61,403 nucleotides of DNA from Pseudoramibacter porci (GCF_009696145.1 NZ_VUMO01000012.1:1-61403), one strand, 5' to 3'; positions 24,769 to 33,486 are shown, counted from the stretch's first letter. Made by a program: numbers and translations. The notes: generated from the letters alone by a model not told the origin.

Positions 24769-25998
24769 CTACTTTTTGACGGATTCGAAGGCGTCAATTT
24801 TTTCCCAAGGGCGATCCGGCTGTCCAAAATGCCCGTACGCTGCCGTCGCCTGGTAAATTGGCTGGGCCAGATTCAGACCCGTGATAATATCCGGCACCGC
24901 AAAGGAAACGTTGCGTTCGATCATCGTTTTTATTTGACTTTCCGGCGCTTTCGCTGTTCCGAAAGTATTAATTTCGAACATTTCCGGTTCTTCCCGGCCA
25001 ATCGCAAAGGCCAGAGCGACCTCACATTTTTCGGCAAGGCCGCAGCCCACGATATTTTTTGCTAAGTAACGCGCCATATAGGCCCCGGAACGGTCGACTT
25101 TTGTCGGGTCCTTCCCCGAAAAGGCACCGCCGCCATGATGGCAGGCTCCGCCGTAGGTATCGACCATGAGTTTTCGGCCGGTCACCCCAGTGTCGCCCAG
25201 CGGGCCGCCGATGACAAAGCGCCCGGACGGATTGATGTGGATCTGGGTATCCGCCGTGATCCAGTCCAATCCCACCGTTTTTTCAAAAACCGGCACAATC
25301 ACATGCTCGGCAATGGCCTGCTGAAGGTCGGCCAGGGCGATGCTCGGGTCGTGCTGGGCAGAGACCACGATGGAACTGACTTTGTGATCCCCGTCCAGGG
25401 TCACCTGGCTTTTGCCGTCGGGGCGCAGCCAGGGCAGGGTGCCATCTTTTCGAACCGCTGCCAAACGCTTCGACAACGCCGTCGCCATTACAAAGGGCAG
25501 CGGCATGAACGTCTCGGTTTCGTCCGTCGCGTAACCGTACATGATGCCCTGATCGCCGGCACCGACATGGCGAGCCTTGTCGTGCGCTCCGGGCATTTGA
25601 TCTTCCGGCGGCAGCCACCTGCAGCGCACTTTCCCGGCGATCCACTTCGCCGTTTCTATTGTATCCGACTTCGAGACTGCCGCGTCGATATCCGCGGACT
25701 GCGCGTTGATATTGGTCAAAATCAGACAATGCGCCGCGTCGAGCCCAACCGCTTCGGAGGTGTAGCCGATATCTGCCGCTGTCTTTCTTGCGATCGCTTC
25801 GATTTGAATGGCACCGCTTTTTAATAATTCCGGCGACATTTCCCCCGCCAAGAATAACATATTTTTCGAGGCCATCACCTCGACCGCTGTATGACTTTTC
25901 GGATCGGCCGCGAGACAGGCATCGACAATGCCGTCTGCAATTTGATCGCAGAGCTTATCGGGATGGCCCTCTGTTACAGATTCTGCTGTTCTTTTCAT
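24769..25998 (-). CDS. metK: S-adenosylmethionine synthetase
   Basis: 409 residues. MetK motifs: ESVTEGHPDKLCDQIADGI, GAGDQGIMYGYATDE (ATP site), and GGAFSGKDPTKVDRSGAYMA (phosphate loop). It is slightly longer than the usual 380-400, with extra residues before GAGDQG (RCRWLPPEDQMPGAHDKARH). It makes SAM from methionine and ATP. Its ATG overlaps the response-regulator stop as ATGA, so translation is coupled to the propanediol regulatory genes. SAM is the substrate of the glycyl-radical activase coded upstream. Whether another metK exists elsewhere is unknown. Confidence 0.93.
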   Translation of the reverse strand: MKRTAESVTEGHPDKLCDQIADGIVDACLAADPKSHTAVEVMASKNMLFLAGEMSPELLKSGAIQIEAIARKTAADIGYTSEAVGLDAAHCLILTNINAQSADIDAAVSKSDTIETAKWIAGKVRCRWLPPEDQMPGAHDKARHVGAGDQGIMYGYATDETETFMPLPFVMATALSKRLAAVRKDGTLPWLRPDGKSQVTLDGDHKVSSIVVSAQHDPSIALADLQQAIAEHVIVPVFEKTVGLDWITADTQIHINPSGRFVIGGPLGDTGVTGRKLMVDTYGGACHHGGGAFSGKDPTKVDRSGAYMARYLAKNIVGCGLAEKCEVALAFAIGREEPEMFEINTFGTAKAPESQIKTMIERNVSFAVPDIITGLNLAQPIYQATAAYGHFGQPDRPWEKIDAFESVKK

Positions 25999-27026
25999 TT
26001 TTTACCTATTGTATTTTGTGCTTTTGCCTTTTTCTTTTCTTCGCGGATCATTTTTTTGTACTGTGAAATGGTCATGTTTTCGTATTTTTTAAACAATTTG
26101 CTAAAATACGAGCTTTCATTGTAGCTCAGGCGGTAAGCCACGTCGGTGACGCTGTCTCCGGAGACGCAAAAATACCACTTCGCCTGCATCATCCGGCACA
26201 AGTGGATGTACGTCATTACCGAAATGCCCAATGTCTTCTTGAAGATACGGCTCAAATATCCCTGGGACAGGCCGCTGTTCTCGCGGACTTCCCGAAGGCC
26301 GATGTTCTCTTCGATATGATCGTCGATGTACTGAAAGGATTTCTTCATCACGGGATAAAGCATCACAGCATTGTGCCGGTAGATCAAATCCAGGGTTGCG
26401 TAGAGCCGAAAAGCCAGCCAGCGCTCGGCCGGCAGCATCTTCCCCGCCGGGCGGTTCACGTAATTGGTTTCGTTCAGGCAGCCGTAATGGGCAAACAATT
26501 TATCTTCTATTATGTAATAGTAATCGATGATTTCTTCCGGCGCGTACCAGCTCTCTTTCTTGATGTCCTCGATCAATTTCGGCAAATCGTGATACATTGC
26601 GCCGTAATCCCGGCTGTCCACTTCGTCGCAAAGATGATCAAAGGTGAGATTTCGCCGCTGCTTCAGCCCTCTAAAGCTTTCCAACAACCGTTTAACCCGC
26701 GAAAAGCTCAAAGGCTTGAGCAGGTATTCATCGACGCCAATGTGGATGGCTTCCTTTGCAAAATCAAAGGTGTTGTAAGCGGACACGAGGTAAATGGTCA
26801 CATGAGGCAAAATTTCGCGGATCTTCTGCGCCGCCCGAATGCCATTCTCGTCCGGCATGACCACATCCATGAATACGATGTCGGGATGGTCTTGCTGAAC
26901 TTTTGCAACTGCCTGGGTCCCCGTCTCCGCAACCCCACAGACTTCAAAGTCCTCGACCATGTTAATCATACGTGCAAGGGCTTCGCGCATAAGGGGTTCA
27001 TCATCGACAATAAGCACTTCAAACAT
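25995..27026 (-). CDS. Response regulator with AraC-type DNA-binding domain
   Basis: 343 residues. Residues 1-120 are a receiver domain with acidic pocket VLIVDDEP, phospho-acceptor Asp54 in DIVFMDVVMPDENG, and Lys in DEYLLKPLSF. Residues about 240-335 are two AraC helix-turn-helix motifs (LREVRENSGLSQGYLSRIFK, then VTDVAYRLSYNESSYFSKLF). This YesN-type layout normally activates transcription. It overlaps the kinase gene upstream by eight bases and is coupled to metK downstream. Likely targets are the BMC and glycyl-radical operons. Confidence 0.9.
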   Translation of the reverse strand: MFEVLIVDDEPLMREALARMINMVEDFEVCGVAETGTQAVAKVQQDHPDIVFMDVVMPDENGIRAAQKIREILPHVTIYLVSAYNTFDFAKEAIHIGVDEYLLKPLSFSRVKRLLESFRGLKQRRNLTFDHLCDEVDSRDYGAMYHDLPKLIEDIKKESWYAPEEIIDYYYIIEDKLFAHYGCLNETNYVNRPAGKMLPAERWLAFRLYATLDLIYRHNAVMLYPVMKKSFQYIDDHIEENIGLREVRENSGLSQGYLSRIFKKTLGISVMTYIHLCRMMQAKWYFCVSGDSVTDVAYRLSYNESSYFSKLFKKYENMTISQYKKMIREEKKKAKAQNTIGKK

Positions 27027-28230
27027 CAGCCAGGCCTCCCTTCGGAATGCTGATCATCAAATGGTTTTCGCCCTTTGCCGATGTGCGCGCGATGTGATAC
27101 CCTGTGCCGTAAATCCGAGCCAGCTTGTCCCGGACCGCATCGATATTCCCCTCGATTGAGTAGTGATTTTTCGCCTCAGCTGGCACATCGGCAGACGGCA
27201 GATGGCTGGCGTTGTCGATAATTTCACAGATCAAATGCCCGGCATCTTCCAGCATACGGACGAGGATTTGTCCGCCTTCATTTTGATTGATCACTGCGAT
27301 GGCGCTGTCTTCGACAAAGGGAATCAGCGTCATTTTCGGAATATGCAGCTTCATCATGCTGCGGGGAACGTCGATTTTATACTGAATGCGTTCCCCAAAA
27401 CGCACGCCCTGAATCCGCAGATAACTTTCGACCGCTTCTGTCTCCTGCGCGATCGTCCAAAAGGTATCGTGTTCAAATAAAGTTGCCCGCAAAAAATCCG
27501 AGATCAGCGTGATCATCTCATTGGTGCGCATGGCGCCTTCGATAATGGCGAGGTTCGCCGCCGAGGTCAGCGAATTGAACCAAAAATGCATGTTCAGGCG
27601 ATTCTCGAGATTTTCTTGGCGGGGCTGCTTTTCCCGCTTTTCGTAGGCTTCGATTTTCCGATATTGCTGTTCGATGATGGCCGTGCTCTGAGCACCGCGC
27701 GCCGTCTGTTCTTTCAGCTGCTGTTCCAATTCAACCCGTCGGCCGAGCCACATTTTTGCCACAGAGGCGATCGACTTGAACTTCTCAACACTTAAACAGG
27801 GCAAGTCGTCGATCAGAGGTTGATTGATTTTGCAGAAGGTTTCCTCTTTTTTCTTCGATTTTCCGGCATAATCCACGATTTCGAAAGGCGCATCCGCAAT
27901 TCGGACCGGGCCGACCTGAAAAGCGCCCAGATAGGCGCCGCCAAAGGTCATCGGCACTACGAAAAATGTCAGCTGCTTCAAAGCGCGGTACATGCGGACG
28001 GCGCCGTCAGTCACCGCCTGAACGCTGGCTTCCCGTGCAGATTTTTCCAGCGTCTCTTCGATATCACGCCATTTTTCGCATTCTCGCATAATAGGCGACG
28101 TTTCCCCCTGACCGGCCAACGCTCGGCCTTTGTAATCAATTAAACGGCAGGACACGCCGATTGCGCCTTGAAACGCCTGCTGAATGTGCTTGAATTCTTC
28201 CGATTGGGCCCATTTTTCAAAATCCGACAT
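27019..28230 (-). CDS. PocR-domain LytS-type sensor kinase (possibly inactive)
   Basis: 403 residues, no membrane segment, so a cytoplasmic sensor. Residues about 10-170 match the PocR ligand domain (FQGAIGVSCRLIDYKG, YLGAFQVGPVRI), first known from the propanediol regulator PocR. A coiled coil spans 170-210. The kinase region has the phospho-acceptor His215 in RLNMHFWFNSLTS. The ATPase part is unusual: the N-box reads PFVEDSAIAV (Asp308 in place of Asn) and the DNG box reads DNASH. It may sense the diol and signal to the paired regulator, by phosphorylation or by direct contact. Confidence 0.85.
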   Translation of the reverse strand: MSDFEKWAQSEEFKHIQQAFQGAIGVSCRLIDYKGRALAGQGETSPIMRECEKWRDIEETLEKSAREASVQAVTDGAVRMYRALKQLTFFVVPMTFGGAYLGAFQVGPVRIADAPFEIVDYAGKSKKKEETFCKINQPLIDDLPCLSVEKFKSIASVAKMWLGRRVELEQQLKEQTARGAQSTAIIEQQYRKIEAYEKREKQPRQENLENRLNMHFWFNSLTSAANLAIIEGAMRTNEMITLISDFLRATLFEHDTFWTIAQETEAVESYLRIQGVRFGERIQYKIDVPRSMMKLHIPKMTLIPFVEDSAIAVINQNEGGQILVRMLEDAGHLICEIIDNASHLPSADVPAEAKNHYSIEGNIDAVRDKLARIYGTGYHIARTSAKGENHLMISIPKGGLADV

Positions 28231-28344
28231 GATCCGTCCTCTTTTCTCTCAATTTGTTTCTTACTTTTTATTTTAAGGAACAAACAAGAAAATTTCAATA
28301 CTTAAATCTTCGAGCCGTTAAATAATTGTATTCTATTGTTCATA

Positions 28345-29640
28345 TCATCGAATTTGAAAGGCCTCTGACAAGACGCAGCGTCTGCAATGTGTGAAATGTC
28401 TTGCCGAGATCGGCCCTTCGCCGGTTCGAGAGGCAATGGAAAACGCACAGGGCACATCCGCATCAAAGCCAATCGCTGAAATGAACGGGGCGTTTTTGAC
28501 AAAAATGGCGGTGTCCATGGCCCGCGCAGCTTCGTCTAGACGCGCGATGCTGCGGCTGTGGATGCCTGCTGTGTGGCGGTTGTGCTGTTCAATTTGCAGG
28601 GCCGCCTGAAGCGCCGATTTAAAATCCGGCATCCGCACCAACGGCACGATCGGCACCTTGACTTCTTTGATGACGATCAAATCGCTGAGACGCGCTTCGC
28701 CCACGGCGAGCTTTGCCGGATAACGGTACGTCACCCCTGCCCGATTCAGAATGTCCTTTAAGGACCTGCCTTCAAACTGGCGGGCGATATCGCCCTCCCC
28801 ATTGATCAAAATTTTTTCGACCTTTTCCATTTCCTGCGTGTTCAAAACCTGAACACCCTTTCGGGCAAACGCCGTCAAAAGCGCTTCGGCTACACCGTCC
28901 AGCGTAACAATGGCTTTTTCCGAAACACACAGCAAATTGTAATCAAAGGCAGCCGACTGGGCGATCGCCGCTGCAGCGCGGTCCAGATCTGCCGTTTCAT
29001 CCACGATGACCGGCGGGTTAGCCGGTCCTGCGCCGATCACTTTTTTATCGGCTCGAAAGGCTGCGCTGACAGCGGTGTCGGAGCCGGTCACGATGATCAT
29101 GTCCACATCCGGATGATGCATCAGCTCCTCGCTGACCCGATGTCCTGTCGACGGCAGAATGGCGACCAGGTGATCGATGCCAACTGCCTCCCTGACGCTT
29201 GCGTTCATCAATTCAACGGCCCTTTGGCTGCATTGAAAAGCCCTCGGATGCGCGCAGTGAATCACAGCATTGCCCGCCGCCAGGGCGGAAATCGTCGTGT
29301 TAATGAGAACCGCGATGGGGTTGGTGCACGGGTGAACGGCGGCGACGACGCCGCACGAAGCGCGTTCAGTCAGGACGATGCCGTCGTCATTGGTGAGCAC
29401 TTCCGTTTTTAAATCCTCAACCCCGGGTGTTTTGTCGATGGCCAATGCGATTTTTCTCGCTTTATCTACCGAATGGCCCATGCCGGTTTCCCGGCAGGCC
29501 ATTTCTGCCAGCGTCATCACGGCGCCTCTCAGTTCTGTTCGAATGGCGCTGATTGCTTTTTTTCTTTCTTTGAGTGTACATTGCCTATACGCTGTGTAAG
29601 CCTTTCCTGAGGCAGCGACCATTTCTCCTATCGCGTCCAT
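28345..29640 (-). CDS. Second CoA-acylating aldehyde dehydrogenase (no encapsulation peptide)
   Basis: 431 residues from the ATG MDAIGEMVAASGKAY (RBS GGAAAGG upstream). It is a PduP/EutE-type enzyme with ASCGVVAAVHPCTNP, VIGAGPANPPVIVDETADLD and catalytic Cys in FDYNLLCVSEKA. It ends CRRCVLSEAFQIR like the operon PduP. It lacks the N-terminal lumen-targeting helix, so it may act in the cytoplasm or enter as a partner. It lies between the glycyl-radical module and the sensor gene, with a terminator upstream, so it may have its own promoter. Confidence 0.88.
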   Translation of the reverse strand: MDAIGEMVAASGKAYTAYRQCTLKERKKAISAIRTELRGAVMTLAEMACRETGMGHSVDKARKIALAIDKTPGVEDLKTEVLTNDDGIVLTERASCGVVAAVHPCTNPIAVLINTTISALAAGNAVIHCAHPRAFQCSQRAVELMNASVREAVGIDHLVAILPSTGHRVSEELMHHPDVDMIIVTGSDTAVSAAFRADKKVIGAGPANPPVIVDETADLDRAAAAIAQSAAFDYNLLCVSEKAIVTLDGVAEALLTAFARKGVQVLNTQEMEKVEKILINGEGDIARQFEGRSLKDILNRAGVTYRYPAKLAVGEARLSDLIVIKEVKVPIVPLVRMPDFKSALQAALQIEQHNRHTAGIHSRSIARLDEAARAMDTAIFVKNAPFISAIGFDADVPCAFSIASRTGEGPISARHFTHCRRCVLSEAFQIR

Positions 29641-29661
29641 TGGTTTTCCTTTCCGAATTTG

Positions 29662-29694
29662 TTTTATAAAAATAGGGCCCGAAAGTCGGACCCT
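29662..29694 (-). terminator. Terminator/attenuator after the glycyl-radical module
   Basis: AGGGCCCGA at 29674-29682 pairs with TCGGACCCT at 29686-29694 with one mismatch. The minus-strand transcript continues ATTTTTATAAAAC. It lies 22 bases before the start of the aldehyde dehydrogenase, so it could also be an attenuator. Confidence 0.6.
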
Positions 29695-29708
29695 GAAATC
29701 AAAACAGA

Positions 29709-29912
29709 TCAAGACATCCTGAGATCAAAAAGAATTAGCTCTGAAAGCTCGTATTTTTCAGCTTTTGTCACGCCCACATCGCGACGCCGTCTGACATATG
29801 CATTCGTCTTGTCGTTTGTTTTGATTATTGAACGGCTGTCACACGTTGACCGCCGAATCAACCTGAGTATTTCACTATTTAACCTTATTATCAATCCACC
29901 ATCTTTTTCCAT
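29709..29912 (-). CDS. Small basic protein coupled to the activase gene
   Basis: 67 residues starting at an ATG that overlaps the activase stop (TGATG) and ending just before the terminator. The sequence has MEKDGGLIIRLNSEILRLI, a basic stretch AYVRRRRDVGVTKAEKYELS and the end LILFDLRMS. I recognise no family. The stop-start overlap and the terminator position favour a real gene; short length and lack of known homologues argue against. A shared role with the glycyl-radical enzyme would be guesswork. Confidence 0.4.
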   Translation of the reverse strand: MEKDGGLIIRLNSEILRLIRRSTCDSRSIIKTNDKTNAYVRRRRDVGVTKAEKYELSELILFDLRMS

Positions 29913-30847
29913 CAACCGCCGATTTTACATTTCAGTCCTGCTGCTTCGACCATATCTTTAAAATGATTCATGGTTTCCCGAGAAGGGGTCTGAGTCTCCG
30001 GCATCCGGTATGGAATGCCGAGCAATTCGTATTTGTTCTGGCCTAAGGTATGGTACGGCAGCAAATGGATTTCGCAGACGCTTTGCAGCGATTTCGCGTA
30101 CTCGATAATTTCTGCTATCGTGCGGTCGTCCGCATTGACGCCCGGAATGGTCGGCACGCGGACAATGGTTTCGCCCGCCTCCTGCGCGATGCGCACCGCA
30201 TTTTTTCGAATGACTTGATTGCTGACATTGGTGAATTTTTTGTGAATCGCGTCATTGGGTGCTTTCGCGTCGAGCAGTGCCAAATCCACATGCGGCAGCA
30301 CTTTGTCCAAGGCTTCTTCATTGGTGGTATAGCCCGTTGTTTCGATGGCCGTGTGCCACCCCTGGGACTTGGCCGCTTTAAGCAGCTCTGCCGCAAATTC
30401 GTACTGCAGCAGCGGTTCGCCGCCTGACAGCGTCATGCCGCCGTTGGTCCGCCTGTAATAACTGGCGTCTTTTTTAACTTCCCGAATCACCTGCTGCACT
30501 GTCATCGGCTTGCCTTTCTGCGTCAGGGCATCCGCCGGGCAGACAGCGGCGCATTCCCCGCAGCCGTTGCATTTATCGTAATCGATAAAATGGGGGTTGT
30601 CCGGCGACAGGGCCCCCGGCACCGGACAAACCTGCAGACATGAGCCGCAGTGAATACAATTATCAACCTGATACAGCACAACGGGCTGAAGTTTCTGAGA
30701 TTCTGGATTGCAGCACCACAAACATCTCAGCGGGCACCCTTTCAAAAATACGATGGTGCGGATGCCCGGGCCGTCGTTGAGAGAAAAACGCTGAATGTTA
30801 AATACATTGCCCTCCAGCCCGTACTGGATATTATCATCTGCAAGCAA
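29912..30847 (-). CDS. Glycyl-radical enzyme activating enzyme (radical SAM)
   Basis: 311 residues. The radical-SAM cluster is GCPLRCLWCCNPES (C-x3-C-x2-C). A ferredoxin-like insert follows with two more clusters, CIHCGSCLQVCP and CNGCGECAAVCP. Further family motifs are GGMTLSGGEPLLQYEF and HVDLALLDAKAPND. It uses SAM and an electron to place the glycyl radical on its partner, whose gene ends 29 bases upstream. The start codon is TTG, nine bases after AAGGAG. Confidence 0.92.
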   Translation of the reverse strand: MLADDNIQYGLEGNVFNIQRFSLNDGPGIRTIVFLKGCPLRCLWCCNPESQKLQPVVLYQVDNCIHCGSCLQVCPVPGALSPDNPHFIDYDKCNGCGECAAVCPADALTQKGKPMTVQQVIREVKKDASYYRRTNGGMTLSGGEPLLQYEFAAELLKAAKSQGWHTAIETTGYTTNEEALDKVLPHVDLALLDAKAPNDAIHKKFTNVSNQVIRKNAVRIAQEAGETIVRVPTIPGVNADDRTIAEIIEYAKSLQSVCEIHLLPYHTLGQNKYELLGIPYRMPETQTPSRETMNHFKDMVEAAGLKCKIGG

Positions 30848-30876
30848 CGCGGCTTCTCCTTCCGTTTAGATGAAAA

Positions 30877-33486
30877 TTATTCGAATGTCTGTTCCGTTCT
30901 GGCGATGATATCGTCCTGAACGTCTTTGGCCAGAACAACGAATTGTGCCGAGTACCCGGCAACACGAACGATCAAATCCTTGTGCTGTTCCGGATGCTTC
31001 TGCGCTTCGATCAAGGTTGCGCGGTCAACGATGTTAAACTGAATGTGATACCCCTTATGATCGAAATAGGCTCTGACCAATGCCGCGAAGCGTTTCAGGC
31101 CTTCATCCCCTGCGACCGCTGACGGTAACAACTTCTGGTTCAATAAGGTCCCGTTGCCGAAGTCAAGGGCGTCAATCGTCGCAGACGAGGCATTGGCTGC
31201 CGTCGGCCCGCTGACATCACAGCCGTGGCGCGGTGAAATGTTGTCGGACAATGCAGTCTGAGCCAAACGGCCGTCTGGCAGTGCATCGACGGCGCGGCCC
31301 ATCCCGACGTTAGCCGAAACGGTGTAGCAGCCAGCGTGGTAGATCCCGCCGCGCGGATTTTTTCTGCCGTGGACGTTGCTGGAATAAATCTTCGTGATCC
31401 GGCGCCCGAGCAAGTCGACTTCTGGAATGTCGTTCCCGAAGTGCGGCGAGTTCAGCAGCTGCTGATGAATCTTTTCCCATTTCGCCAAATCAGCTGCGCT
31501 CGCATCTGTCTTGCATCCGCCGCCGCACGGCGTCTTGGCCGCTTCTGTGATCGAAGCCATATCGACATTGTTGCTGTTCTTGAGGACTGACTGCACGACA
31601 TCCCAGATCTTTTGTTCCATCGCCGACCGGCCGGACGCTGCAGCGGCTTGGCCTGTGCTGCCGCTCGGGGAAATCTGGCTGCGGTCTGAGCCGCTCGGCG
31701 CACCGGTCGGATCGACGGCGTAACCGAAGTTGTTGTCGACCGCTTCCATCAAATCAGCCATGGTCATGGTCTTGTCGTCGAAGACTTGCTTCTTAATGGC
31801 GACAAAGGAGTCAATGACATCAGCCGTGCCGAAAGCCTGCGGGCCGGTGAAATTGTAAATGGCGGCGCCTTCCTGAACCGTTGCGCCTTTTTCCATACAG
31901 CCGTCAACCAAAGCGGATTCGAAAGGCAGGGTCATGTTCATCATGTGCGCGTAGTCGACACAGTTGTCGGCTTCGACCAAGTAATCGATGAAGAATTTCA
32001 TCTGTTCTTCGTAGGCTGCGACAAATTCTTCAAAGGTCTTGAAGTCGGTCATTTCGCCGGTCTTCGGCCCGAGCTGTTCGCCGCGGCAGCGGCCGTTGTG
32101 CATCGTGATGTCCAAAACTTTGCAGCAATTGAAGAATGCGGCGTCGTGCCAGCCGTCTGTCTTGTGCTGAGGCTGCGGTTCGACACAGCCGATGGGCAGC
32201 CAATCGCGGGCATCTTCAAGGGACACACCGTCGTTTTCGAGCATTGGAATGGCGACTTCGTCGTTGTACATCGCCGGCAGGCCGTGGCCTAGGCGGACCA
32301 CTTCGCAGGCGCGGTGCAGGAATTCGTCAGGGGTGCCGTCCCAATAGCGGATGGACATGGACGGCTGCGGCAGCCCCGTGTGCGCGATCGCGTCCAGCTG
32401 CATGTACGAGATGTCGTTGGTCGCGTCGAGCCCTTCAGGGGTTTGGCCGCCGGCGCACATGTTTTGGAAAATCGCGTAGCCGGCGAACAACTCGTCGGAA
32501 ACCGCATCGCGGGTTTTGTTGAGGTCGTTGAGTTTAATAAAGATACAATCCACCAATTCCTGAGCAAAATCGTGGGTGATGTTCGGATCATTCTTGTAAT
32601 AGGGATACATGTACTGGTCAAAGCGCCCCGGCGAAATGGAGTGGCCGGAGGATTCGATCTGCATAATGAGTTGGACGAACCAGAAAGATTGGCAGGCTTC
32701 CCAGAAATTGGACGCGGGTTTTTCCGGAACGTTCTGGCAGTTCTGCGCGATGACTAAAAGTTCCTTCTGGCGCTGAGGATTGATTTCCGTCTTCGCCATA
32801 TCAAGGGCCATTTCAGCATAGCGGTGCGCGTAGTTGATACAGGCGTTGTAGGTGATGATCACGGCGTCGTAGAACTGGCGTTTTTTGATGGTCGCCGGAT
32901 CGTTCGGATCGAGGGCGGCTTTTCTTTCGGCCGCTTCTTTAATAATACCGCTGAAACCCACTTTCAGCACTTTGCCGTAATCGACGCAGACGTGGCCGAT
33001 CCCGTTGTAATAATAGTTGCCGACGGTGAAAACACCGAGATCCTGGCATTTTTGACAGGTATCCGACATGAGGGAGCTGGCCAGTTCCGAGTTCGTTCTG
33101 CCCGGCCAGTATTCAAACACTTTTTCCAGACGGTGTTTTGTATCTTCCGGAATTTCGAACGGGTCGCATTTACGTGTGGCCATGGTATCAAACTCAGCCG
33201 CTACCCAATCGTACGAGTATTCCGGGAAGAGCTGACATCCGCGGTCGGTCAATGTCGCCGACCCGACAATCAATTCGTCCGGACGGATCGTAATTGGAAT
33301 ATGATTTAAAATGTGTTCATTTGCGTGCGCAATCCGCATCACCGGCGCTTCTTTTTCGTGTGCGCGGTACGCTTCTGTAATGAGTTCCGCGCGATCAGCT
33401 TCGACGGTTGGCGTCGCGTCGATAATTCTCTGTTTTAAGCGTTTAACCCGATCAGTCGGTTCGGTGAATCCTTTTGCAATGCCCAT
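30877..33486 (-). CDS. Glycyl-radical diol/glycerol dehydratase with an internal insertion
   Basis: 869 residues from the ATG at 33486 (GAGGAGG upstream). Thiyl Cys434 and Glu436 are in PIGCVEPQ, Asp448 in KTDGWHDAAFFN, His282-Ser283 in SSGHSISPGR and Gly844 in IVRVAGYSAQF. Spacing up to residue 448 matches the Clostridium butyricum B12-independent glycerol dehydratase almost exactly, and GCVEPQ with GWHDAAFFN marks the diol/glycerol dehydratase clade rather than choline lyase. About 80 extra residues (588-667) contain a Ser/Gly/Ala linker, an amphipathic helix MEQKIWDVVQSVLKNS and a TPCGGGCKT motif. The enzyme removes water from a diol by a glycyl-radical route. Confidence 0.92.
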   Translation of the reverse strand: MGIAKGFTEPTDRVKRLKQRIIDATPTVEADRAELITEAYRAHEKEAPVMRIAHANEHILNHIPITIRPDELIVGSATLTDRGCQLFPEYSYDWVAAEFDTMATRKCDPFEIPEDTKHRLEKVFEYWPGRTNSELASSLMSDTCQKCQDLGVFTVGNYYYNGIGHVCVDYGKVLKVGFSGIIKEAAERKAALDPNDPATIKKRQFYDAVIITYNACINYAHRYAEMALDMAKTEINPQRQKELLVIAQNCQNVPEKPASNFWEACQSFWFVQLIMQIESSGHSISPGRFDQYMYPYYKNDPNITHDFAQELVDCIFIKLNDLNKTRDAVSDELFAGYAIFQNMCAGGQTPEGLDATNDISYMQLDAIAHTGLPQPSMSIRYWDGTPDEFLHRACEVVRLGHGLPAMYNDEVAIPMLENDGVSLEDARDWLPIGCVEPQPQHKTDGWHDAAFFNCCKVLDITMHNGRCRGEQLGPKTGEMTDFKTFEEFVAAYEEQMKFFIDYLVEADNCVDYAHMMNMTLPFESALVDGCMEKGATVQEGAAIYNFTGPQAFGTADVIDSFVAIKKQVFDDKTMTMADLMEAVDNNFGYAVDPTGAPSGSDRSQISPSGSTGQAAAASGRSAMEQKIWDVVQSVLKNSNNVDMASITEAAKTPCGGGCKTDASAADLAKWEKIHQQLLNSPHFGNDIPEVDLLGRRITKIYSSNVHGRKNPRGGIYHAGCYTVSANVGMGRAVDALPDGRLAQTALSDNISPRHGCDVSGPTAANASSATIDALDFGNGTLLNQKLLPSAVAGDEGLKRFAALVRAYFDHKGYHIQFNIVDRATLIEAQKHPEQHKDLIVRVAGYSAQFVVLAKDVQDDIIARTEQTFE

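Noticed and set aside
25999-26010. SAM riboswitch before metK
   Set aside because: metK overlaps the upstream gene, so there is no leader to hold one.
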